Positions 13,161 to 25,100 of a DNA stretch of 64,000 nt are shown one piece after another. A program made the translations under genes and the position numbers. Source of the stretch: Leguminivora glycinivorella (Eukaryota; Arthropoda; Insecta; Lepidoptera; Tortricidae); the NCBI RefSeq assembly GCF_023078275.1, contig NC_062982.1:6832501-6896500 (forward strand), read 5' to 3'. Under the pieces are notes generated by a model. The model saw nothing but the letters and a program-made list of their open reading frames with translations, searched no databases and was not told the origin of the DNA. Each line of letters starts with the position of its first letter. Within the stretch, counting starts at the first letter, position 1.

Positions 13161-16100
13161 TTTATGTTTTTGATGGGATGTATATTCACATAAACACACA
13201 TACAAATAGATTCAAATTAGACTACAACTAAACCATCTGCATTATAATGTTAACCTACATAAGCTCTCATACAATAGTATAGTCATTAGTCAAGTATGTC
13301 ACTCTCCTGCATCTTTTCAGCTATATCTACCTACTTAAAAAATCACGTCAATTCGTCGTTTCGTCAGTCCTTCACCTTGAAAGACTGACAAACAATCAGA
13401 CACAACACTTTCACATTTATAATATTAGTATGGATTTAACAGACACTTTTTAAGGTTCCGTAGTCAACTAGGAATGCTTATAGTTTCGCCATGTCTGTCT
13501 GTACGTCCGTCCGTCCGTCCGCGGATAATCTTAGTGACCGTTAACACTAGAAAGCTGAAATTTGGTACCAATATGTAAATCAATCACGCTGACAAAGGGC
13601 ATAAGCTTGTATAATATATAATCAAATAATTATATATAAGACAAGCTTATGCCCGCGGCTTCGTTCGCGTTAGGCCTAATTTAGACGGCGTGCGAACTCG
13701 CATGCGATTTTAGTTACATTGCGGGCTGTTGAGGGTACATACAATTGCACAACCATCAAATACCGCAATGTAATAAAACTCGTATGCGAGTTCTCGTACC
13801 GTCTAAATGGGCCCTTATAGAGATAAAATAATTTTTAAGAAAAAAAAACCGTCGCCTTTCGGGTTCTGGTGAAAGCTACTTGCGAATGTTGGATTATGTA
13901 GAAATGTGTAGGTATTTTTTAAAACTGCTTTGAATGCTTTAATTATTAGATGGCAACACAAATGAATATACGTATAACGTTAAGGTTTGAGGAGTTTCCT
14001 CAATTCCTCATGAATCCGATTATAAGAAATTGAAGCTTGACAAACTTTGACTTGAAAACTCAATATGCTTAACAAACATAACTAAATAAATGTCACTGTT
14101 CTGAACCTAAAGGCATGCTTTTCTTACAAAAAATACCAAAGTCACTATGAGTGTGCCGTTCAGATTTTAGGAGTTCGGTTCTGACCATCATCAGCAGTTC
14201 CACTGCACCAAATGTCACTATTCTGGACGTAAGTGCATGCTGTTCTTATAAAAATACCAAAGTAACTACAAGCGTGCCGTTTAGATTTGAGGAGTTCGGT
14301 TCTGACCATCATCAGCAGTTCCACTGCACCAAATGTCACTATTCTGGACGTAAGTGCATGCTGTTCCTATAAAAATACCAAAAGTCACTATAAGCGTGCC
14401 GTTCAGATTTGAGGAGTTCGGTTGTGACCATCATCAGCAGTTCCACTGCACCAAATGTCACTGTTCTGGACGTAAGTGCATGCTTTTCTTACAAAAATAC
14501 CAAAGTCACTATAAGCGTGCCGTTCAGATTTGAGGAGTTCGGTTCTAACCATCATCAGCAGTTCCACTGCACCAAATGTCACTATTCTGGACGTAAGTGC
14601 ATGCTGTTCTTATAAAAATACCAAAGTAACTACAAGCGTGCCGTTTAGATTTGAGGAGTTCGGTTCTGACCATCATCAGCAGTTCCACTGCACCAAATGT
14701 CACTATTCTGGACGTAAGTGCATGCTGTTCTTATAATAATACCAAAGTCACTATGAGTGTGCCGTTCAGATTTGAGGAGTTCTGTTCTGACCATCATCAG
14801 CAGTTCCACTGCACCAAATGTCACTATTCTGGACGTAAGTGCATGCTGTTCTTATAATAATACCAAAGTCACTATGAGTGTGCCGTTCAGATTTGAGGAG
14901 TTCTGTTCTGACCATCATCAGCAGTTCCACTGCACCAAATGTCACTGTTCTAGACGTAAGTGCATGCTGTTCTTATAATAATACCAAAGTCACTATGAGT
15001 GTGCCGTTCAGATTTGAGGAGTTCTGTTCTGACCATCATCAGCAGTTCCACTGCACCAAATGTCACTATTCTGGACGTAAGTGCATGCTGTTGTTATAAT
15101 AATACCAAAGTCACTATGAGTGTGCCGTTCAGATTTGAGGAGTTCTGTTCTGACCATCATCAGCAGTTCCACTGCACCAAATGTCACTGTTCTAGACGTA
15201 AGTGCATGCTGTTCTTATAAAAATACCAAAGTCACTATGAGTGTGCCGTTCAGATTTGAGGAGTTCTGTTCTGACCATCATCAGCAGTTCCACTGCACCA
15301 AATGTCACTGTTCTGGACGTAAGTGCATGATGTTCTTACAAAAATACCAAAGTCACTATAAGCGTGCCGTTCAGATTTGAGGAGTTCGGTTCTGACCATC
15401 ATCAGCAGTCCCATTGCACCAAATGTCACTGTTCTGGACGAAAGTGCATGCTGTTCTTATAAAAATACCAAAGTCACTTTAAGTGTGCAGTTCAGATTTG
15501 AGTTCGGTTCAAACCATCATCAGCAGTTCCACTGCACCAAATGTCACTGTTCTGGACGTAAGTGCATGCTGTTCTTATAAAAATACCAAAGTCACTTTAA
15601 GTGTGCAGTTCAGATTTGAGTTCGGTTCAAACCATCATCAGCAGTTCCACTGCACCAAATGTCACTGTTCTGGACGAAAGTGCATGCTGTTCTTATAAAA
15701 ATACCAAATAAAAGTCACTATAAGTGCACTACTTTACCTGTATTAGTGAGACAAATAAGACCTCTATAACTGAGATAAGCTTTTTCGACTGCACAGTCAC
15801 ATTTACCTCTACTAGTGAGACAGAGTGTATTTTTATATAGTCTCAGTAATAGAGGTAAATATCTATTAATGAGACTATATTTGAAAAATTACATTCACTT
15901 CATTGTTTGTTTAGAATGGTATAGGAATTTACCTCTGTATTTGAGACACAGTCAATCCATGACCTTTGTAACTTTTTAAATTAATTGTTTGTCATTAATT
16001 GTACATATATGTAGGTATAAAGAGGTAAGGTACCTTATGATCGAAAGTTTATTTTATATGCCGGTGTATGAAGCATTTTGTCCAGCACTGTAGTCATTGT

Positions 16101-19100
16101 GAATTGATGTGTAAGGGTCTCCCCAAACCTATCGACGCGAAATATGCTCTAGCCGACCAAAAATCGCTCGTTAGTTCATCTTCATAGATGCTTTCGCGAC
16201 ATCGATTTTTAGTCGGTGAAAGCCATGAAATCGGCTTTGCCAATAGGTTTGAGGAAACCCTATCCAATAAATAAACCCTTTGTAATTTGACGATCCATTC
16301 CAGGAGATTTATTAGAAATGGTATGGAATTGTAATTATTTACCTACTTTTAAGAACTATGCACAATGAGCTGCAGAAGTGGATGGCGAATTTATAATATT
16401 TCCATGCAATTTTGCAGGTCACTGTACGATTTAACACATACAACATAGCGTAGGTACTATACTTGACGATCATAATATGAATTCCTTAAACGATCGTAGA
16501 TTGTCATGCAAATTTTATTTTAGTTTTCGTATAAAACATAATGTAGTATTGCTTATGAATAAATAATTTACAGTCTAATTATCATAGGAGGTAGGGCTGG
16601 TAGGGCATAGCGAGTGATATTCCGCTTTGTGTGTTAGGGCACAGCACAGCGGATATCGTCTCGCTCGAATCTAGAGCAGAGCCCAACTGGGGTAGTACCT
16701 CCGCCTTACAGAAGTCCGCAGCCAAATAGCACTAGACCCTACTCATAGTGCCTGCCGGTGAGTAAGGCTGCCAGAGCTCAACGAGGGTGCGGTGTGCTGG
16801 ATGACGGGAGGACTTACGGAACTAACTTGTTCCGTCTATTGTCCTTTGAGTCGTCGGCAACCCGAACCCTCCTTGGAACTTATACACTCCTTTTTGCTGT
16901 GTACCTACTTAACACAGCAAAAGGGAATGTACAAGTTTCTAATGGGGTGGCAACGCGCATGTGACAAGAATGTACTTGAGTTGCAGGCGTCCATAGGTTA
17001 TGATGACCGCTTTCCATCAGGCGGACCGTACGCTTGTTTGCCACCGACGTAGTATAAAAAAATTGTATTATGAAATAAATGAATCTTGTCTAAATGTGCC
17101 TAAGATGTTAAAAAAAACCGGCCAAGAGCGTGTCGGGCGGGCCACGCTCAGTGTAGGGTTCCGTAGTTTTCCGTATTTTTCTCAAAAACTAATGAACCTA
17201 TCAAGTTCAAAGCAATTTTCCTAGAAAGTCTTTATAATGTTCTACTTTAGTGATTTTTTTCATATTTTTTAGGGTTCCGTAGTCAACTAGGAACCCTTAT
17301 AGTTTCGCCATGTCTGTATGTCCGTCCGTCCGTCCGTCCGTCCGTCCGCGGATAATCTCAGTAACCGTAAGCACTAGAAAGCTGAAATTTGGTACCAATA
17401 TGTATATCAATCACGCCAACAAAGTGCAAAAATAAAAAAATGGAAAAAAATGTTTTATTGGGGTACCCCCCCTACATGTAAAGTGGGGGCGGATATTTTT
17501 TTTCATTCCAACCCCAACGTGTGATATATTGTTGGATAGGTATTTAAAAATGAAGAAGGGTTTACTTAGATCATTTTTTGATAATATTAATATTTTCGGA
17601 AATAATCGCTTCTAAAGGAAAAAAAAGTGCGTCCCCCCCCCTCTAACTTTTGAACCCTATGTTCAAAAAATATGAAAAAAATCACAATAGTAGATCTTTG
17701 TAAAAACTTTCTAGGAAAATTATTTTGAACTTGATAGGTTCAGTAGTTTTTGAGAAAAATACGGAAAACTACGGAACCCTACACTGAGCGTGGCCCGACA
17801 CGCTCTTGGCCGGTTTTTTTTAACTTATGGTTCAAAAGTTAGAGGGGGGGGGACGCACTTTTTTTTCCTTTAGGAGCGATTATTTCCGAAAATAATTAAT
17901 ATTTTTAAAAAACGATCTCAGTAAACTCTTATTCATTTTTAAATACCTATGCAACGATATATCACACGTTGGGGTTGGAATGAAAAAAAATAACAGCCCC
18001 CACTTTACGTGTAGGGGGGGGGTACCCTAATAAAACATTTTTTTCCATTTTTTATTTTTGCACTTTGTTGGCGTGATTGATATACATATTAGTACCAAAT
18101 TTCTGCTTTCTAGTGCTAATGGTTACTGAGATTATCCGCGGACGGACGGATGGACGGACGGACGGACGCACGGACGGACGGACGGACGGACGGACGGACA
18201 GACGGACAGACAGACATGGCGAAACTATAAGGGTTCCTAGTTGACTACGGAACCCTAAAAACGGCCAAGTGCGAGTTGTACTCGCGTTGCAAGGGTTCCG
18301 TACACTACAAGAAGGGCTTCCCCCTTCGAGTCCCAAGCATCTATATGTACCTATTTACTTATATTTTACTGACATCATATGATGTCGCTGGGACTCGAAT
18401 GGTTAAAAAATTATTTAAAAACATATTTTTGAAACTTAGTATCTCGCTCACGCTCTTTCATTTGATATGTAACACAATAGGTACGTATACTTCAAAAAAC
18501 TTCAGTTTTTAATTTTCACTTTTAAATTACATGTCCATCTTTGGCTCACAGGTTAACATACCTGTGCCAAAATTTCAAGTTGATCGGTTGAGTAGTTTTG
18601 GAGAAAATTAGCTGTTACAGACGGACAGACAGACGCACGAGTGATCCTATAAGGGTTCCGTTTTTCCTTTATGAGGTACGGAACCCTAAAAACTGAGTTA
18701 TTGAATTATGGAATAGTTTCTTATTAGATATTCACGTAATCATTTGTGTACCTACACAAACACTGAAACTAAACATTGTACCCGTTTGAAATTATGAAAT
18801 TTCCAGAATTAAGTGTACTATAATTATTTGAATTAGAAGAAACGTAACTTATTGCTGGATATAACTTTCCTCAGATGTTAATTTAATATTATAGTTCAAC
18901 TGGACAGTGTTATGGAATAAGCGATCAAGCGACAGTTAGTTGAAATCGAGAAAATGAGCTAGAAAGATTTGAAATTTGAATCAGTTGTTGTAAGTTCATT
19001 TATAAAGTAAAAAAGTTAATTTTAACATTGAACCTATAAAAGTGTTCATAATTTAAATAGATAAAAAAAATAACACCATACCTATTCAAGTTTCGAAGTT

Positions 19101-22100
19101 ATTAACGTTTTCCGCTTGATTCTTTATTGAACTAATACTGGGATGAGGTTAATTTATTTCGCCGTAGCGTACTATGAGACATATTTTGTCGCTTGATTCT
19201 TTTCCCCTCACTAGCTCGGAAACACGTGTTTTGTCCTTCAATACCAGCGGGTAAAAACGCATTTTATCCACTAGTGGGTAAAGTAATTTGACCTTGAATA
19301 AAGTCAAATTAACTGCTTTAAAATTGATAAAAGTAGGTGAATCTAGTAATAAAGATGATTTAACGCCTGTGGAACTACTGGAAGCAGTGATAAACGCATT
19401 TTTTGCGTTGTAGTTTCCTCGCTATAGTGAGGGGAAAAAATTTGTGTTACACTCGGGTGCAAATGTATTTTACTTCTCGTGTGTTAAAAAACTCGCAAGT
19501 TCAGGATTCTATTCTCGAACCACTCGCTTCGCTCGTGGTTCAACTATAGAATCCTTTCACTTGCTCGTTTTTCAATTCCACACTCGGCGTTAAAATACAA
19601 CTTTGCCCCCTTGTATAACAAATAACTATTAATGCAAATTGTTAGAGATAAAGTGAATACTGGAATAAAATAAAATTCCATATATTTGAGTAAATAGTGC
19701 TATTGTAAATAAATCAACAACAATGTTTTCCTCCACAATGATTAGGACTAATCCGTCTAACAATTTAGTTTTGTTCTCCAATCAACTTTTTTAAATAAAT
19801 GTCAAAAAAATCAGCATATATGGCAAAATTGGCATTGTAACTAATAATAATTCATTAGTACTAGCCAGGATTGCACACATAAGATATTATGATATAACAA
19901 AACCTCTTGATACTTAGTTCTCATTAAGCGAAATATCCTGCAATTTCAAATATGTAGCAACGAATTAAACGACACTATTAGGGCGGTTAAATCGATATTG
20001 CGTTTATAAATCATCAAAACTTTAAACCAAAACGAATTAATAACATTTTTATGGCGTTTAACTCGATTTTGCGATTTAGAATATACGCTTATTATAATTT
20101 GTAAAAGTAAATTTGGCGTTCAATTCGTTTTTACGTAACGACTTAGTACACAGGGCCATACAAATTTTAACGTGTCGCTTGATTCTACCCCTTAAAATAA
20201 GGCTGTAAGCATGATTTTTCAACAAAGAAATAGTCAATACTATAGATTATCACATTTATATCCGAACTGCATTCATAACTTTTTTTTCGGATTTTGGCGC
20301 TTAGTTCGCTATTCCATAACACCGTCCAACTTAAAACATCGAAGTGCTGGGCGTCCTAGCCGTGTGATTCAAATTTAAAAACATGGTTCTTCAGCACTCG
20401 CTCGCTTGATAAAATGTTAAAAATAACACCGGTACCTGCCCCTAATGTATCACGTCTAATGACTCGAGACAGGAAGTGCTTCGATGTGACATTTTAACTA
20501 GAGATGGGCGGCTTGGGAAAATAGCCCGATTTGGGTAGATATCTGCTAGGTATTTACCAGGGTAGTCCGTTACACCAATCTACCCGATATCGGGTATTTA
20601 CCTTTTCTCTACCCCTAATGGGTGGGTATAAATAAATATTGTAATAAAATGGGTCATAAATTGAATTTAATCGTGAAAAAATGTTTTCTTGGTATTGTAT
20701 AATATATTTATATTTTATTAATATAGTTCTATAAACATATATCGAAGTATTTGTATTGAATAAGGAATTTGTTAAATATCATTGACATGCTTGTGTGTTT
20801 GTTACCTCCTCCTCCTAAACGGCTGAACCGATGGGGATGAAATTTTGTGTGCTTATTATAGTTCCTCTCAAGTAACAATTTCTGGTCCTATAGTGGTCGA
20901 GGACACCAAATTAAATCACACTAAATGGTCCTATAAATAGTCTATATTGGTACTGTAGAGCCGATTTGGCGCAATTATGCAGCCATTTAGTGATATAATA
21001 GGCCTATAGCAGTATCATCCGTGACGTTTAAGGTCTATAATGGTGATGTAATGATGACTATTGTGCTAATTTGTTGACATAGAGGACACAGTAACGCTAT
21101 TATAGTATCAATGTATGCTATAGTAGCATTTGAGATTCCGTTATACAGGTTATTTTGTTCTATAATAGCAGTTGCCGTCCCTTTTAATGCGAAATTTCTA
21201 AAATAATTTAATGTGTGTAATATTTAACAAAAACTGTTCTAAACGAGGAACTTAACGAAAAGTGGCGTGTGAACTTGTGAAGTTTAGTGTCAATTAACAT
21301 AATTTGGATTTCGTATACTTCCATCATTACTGCAAAAAGGTATGCGATGGAAATTTTACCGTTAAAAGAATATTAGTTTAATGGAGTATTTTAAATGCGC
21401 CCTCGATTTATACCATGTTTTGAATAAAATAAATAAATATAATTTAATACAATAAAATTATTGGCACCATAGTTTCTACTATGGATCCAAGAAGTAAAAC
21501 ATACGCTTTTATAGTTCGACTATATCACTTATCATACGCATTCACTGACATAAGCCCGCCATCGTGGATTCAAATTGATTCAATTAGGGTTGCATGAGAA
21601 TTTAACTATGATCCAGTTTAACTTATAAGTTCTTTATATAGAAAACAATACTTGTTTTCAATGTTTTACTATAGAAAGATCTTTTAAACAGTATTAATAA
21701 ATGTTGTTTTCTTTTTAGTATGACAAATCTAAACTACAATTGGTCGCTATGTGTATTTTTAAAGTTAATTTCTAGAAAAACACTGTACGGAACCAGATAC
21801 CGCATCTTTGGCCTGATTTCATAATTACGATGTATAAACACCATAAAGCAGCCTTTTAAGGTCAAAATTGTCATTTAAAAGTAATCGTTTTCTACTCTTA
21901 TATATCTGATTTGGTTTATAAAACATATAGTAAACTCAGCTATAACGCTATTGTGTTTTAAAAGAGATACCGAAATCATTATTCAACAGGTCTGTGATAT
22001 TTAAAGAGTCATTGTGGTGTATACGGCGATGAGATATAAAAGGCATTAGAAAACGACTATAACCTTTTCAAAGCTATATAAACGTATCCTGAAAACTTCA

Positions 22101-25100
22101 TTATAAAAATAGCTCTATAATGGTATTCATATCACTACTATACAGTGTTAAATACTATAGCAGTGTTTTCCAAAGCCACTATATCCCAAAATAGTGGTAT
22201 AGTTAGGTTTTAAATCTGTTAAAACACAACTACTAAAAATACTATAAGCGGCTTGTTGGTAACCTTAATAGCGCAAATTGATTGCATAACAGTGATTTCT
22301 AACACCATTATACAGTAATATTGTTCTATAATAGTCATATTTGATCCTGTTATAGACCAGGCCTATAGCGGCTCTATAAAATGGTGATATAAACGTTTAC
22401 ATCACTTCCTAATAACACCTTTAAGCTGTATAACGCAACAACTATAGCGGCTTGTCGGGAACCTTAGTAGCGCAAATTGATTGCATAGCAGTGATTCCTA
22501 ACACTATTATACAATAATATAAATAAATAAATAAAATATAAATATTGGGGACACCTTACACAGATCAACTTAGCCCCAAACTAAGCAAAGCTTGTACTAT
22601 GGGTGCTAAGCGACGATATACAATACTTAAATAGATAAATACATACTTATATACATATAATACATCCATGACTCAGGAACAAATATCTGTGCTCATCACA
22701 CAAATAAATGCCCTTACCGGGATTCGAACCCAGGACCGCGGCTTAGCAGGCAGGGTCACTACCGACTGAGCCAGACCGGTCGTCGTATAGACCTATAGTA
22801 GTCATATTTGATCCTGTTATAGACCAGGCTTATAGCGGATCTACAAAATGGTGATATAAACGTTTACATCACTTCCTAATAACACCTTTTAGCGGTACAA
22901 GCTTATAGAGCTAAAAGGTGTGACTGGAGGCTTTTATACGACAGGCGGTCACGCCGAAAACCTTTATACGACATCTATAGTAGCTTTTAGCGTCGAAAAC
23001 CAAAATTATAGCACTAAAATGTTACTTGCTGTTTGTTTGGTAAAGCCTACTATCTAGCCGAAGTCCAGTATCTAGCCGAAGTCACATAGAAGGCATTATT
23101 ACAGTCCGAATTCAAAGCAAGTGTCTAATTAAAATCACACATGGACGTGGCGCTTGTTTAACTAAGTACAAACTAAATTATAAGTATCCCATAAATAAAA
23201 ATAAAAAAAGTAATTGACCGGTCAAGTGACTTATTGCACCCTTTCAATACGGATGCAACTACCTGGCGTTTTGCAAAGCTGTGACCTCATTGGCTAATGA
23301 ATTTGAATTTGTCTGTCCACCGTGTTTAAGTTAAGTAAGTTATTTGAATACTTAGTGGGTCTAAAACATCTGGGGAATACAACTTTTTAATTGAATGTGG
23401 TAAATTACACATGATATATGGAATATTTGGAATCTCTGTTAACATTTTAATATTAGTTAGTCAAATATATATATTTATTTTAGTAGAAAAATATATTTCA
23501 GTCATGTAAATTAAGAATAATCTTTAATTTCATAGATTATTTTTTATACCCGCTCATTTGGGTAGATACGGGTAAATATTACCGGGTAGATTGGGTAGAT
23601 ATGGGTATTTTCCCGGTATTTACCCGTCAGCGCCCATCTCTACTCTAGAAGACTATATTCTCTTTGATTGTACTAATATGGATTCAGAAACCGGTTGACG
23701 ACCGGTCTGGCGCAGTCGGTAGGGGCCCTGCCTGCTACGCCGCGGTCCCGGGTTCGAATCCCGGTAAGGGCATTTATTTGTGTGATGAGCACAGATATTT
23801 GTTCCTGAGTCATGAATGTTTTCTACGTATATAAGTATTTATATATTATATATAAATACTTGAGAGTCGTGTTCAATGCGCGCAGCGACGTAGACGCGTT
23901 GATGAGTAATTAAAATAAATTGCGAATTAGCGCGGCTACAGCCGCGCTGACGATTTGACGCGATGGATCACTCCAAATCGAGTCAACCCATCGTGAATGA
24001 ATTCCTCGCCTTTCTACAACTGAAGAACAAGCTGTTGCTGGAAGGAAAGATGGATGCGGCTGCTGCTATGCAGATGAGTTCTCGTGCGTCGAGTTTTACC
24101 ATCGAGGACATCTGCCAAGCGAAGCAAGTGCTGTGCCAGTCCCTGGGGATCGTCGGCACATATGTACCTCACCGGAGAGGTGATGAAACCGGGGAGAAGA
24201 CCCTTCAAGACATTAAGAAGATCCTGAAGGAGTATGAAGACCGGATTCCGGAGTTTGTAGCGACGGATACCATCCTGCCGTCGTGTGATCCGGATCTTGT
24301 TGATATTCGCTGCTTGGTTAAGGAAATCGTGGCCCTTAAATCAAGTCTAGCCGAAGTTAAAGTTAAGTTTGAAGCCAGCCTAATCACAATAGCCGAATTA
24401 CGTAATGAAGTCTCTACTTTGCGTAATGCTCCAATTCGGTCGGCGGTTTCAAATATTATTAATAATGATATTCGGACTGACACTAGTGTTAAGTCGGTCA
24501 GTATGCGCGATGCTGACACGCTGAAAAGTCCAGCACGTGCCGCCGCTCCGCGCGCGCCCCCCCTGCGCGCGCGACTGCCCCCGTGACCTCGAAACCACGT
24601 CAGCGTGATTATGCTGGCGTCGCAGCCGGTCAGCTTGTCGCAGCCAGCCGGGTCAATGCACCTAATAAGGGGTGTGAAGAACCAGTGGAAGAGAATTCCT
24701 CCCGCGCTAAAGTCGATAAGGAGGGATTCACACTGGTGGAACGGAAGAAGAAGGCGCGCAGGGCACCTCGTAAGACTCTGTGTGGCACCGCAGAGTCGGT
24801 TAATTCTGGTCTACGAGTTGCAACACCGAGTAAGGCGCTCTACGTGTCCCGTCTTCATTACTCCGCCGTGGCTGACGATGTGGTGGAGTACGTTCGCCGG
24901 AAGACTGGCTACACGCTGAGGGTACACCAGCTACAGTCGCGTCATTACGTGCACTTCAGTTCGTTCGTGGTGCGCGTGCCGCGGCCGCTGCAGGACACCA
25001 TCGCGAGCGCAGACTTCTGGCCGAAAGGTGTGCTTTTTCGGCGGTTCCGGGGCAACTTGCCGAATCCTACACCGGGGCAAACGACGCAACGGAGCCACGC

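Noticed and set aside
12920..13205. His-Thr, His-Ala and Cys-Val rich proteins
   Set aside because: Translation of a CA/CACGCA microsatellite.
14151..15698. Series of about 70-residue similar small proteins
   Set aside because: They recur every 121 bp because of the satellite, each stopping in the next unit.
14090..15718. CRISPR-like array
   Set aside because: The units are contiguous with no unique spacers, in a eukaryotic intron.
18052..18336. Ser-Val-Arg-Pro repeat protein on the minus strand
   Set aside because: Product of a (GGAC)n microsatellite inside a palindromic repeat.
20499..23642. hAT element with confirmed target duplication
   Set aside because: The ends look right, but the 8 bases on each side (ATTTTAAC and CTCTAGAA) do not match, so I keep only the TIR call.
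23699..23775. tRNA gene (also 31398, 41634, 22784)
   Set aside because: A- and B-boxes exist, but the sequences are followed by SINE bodies and do not form a full cloverleaf; they are SINE heads.
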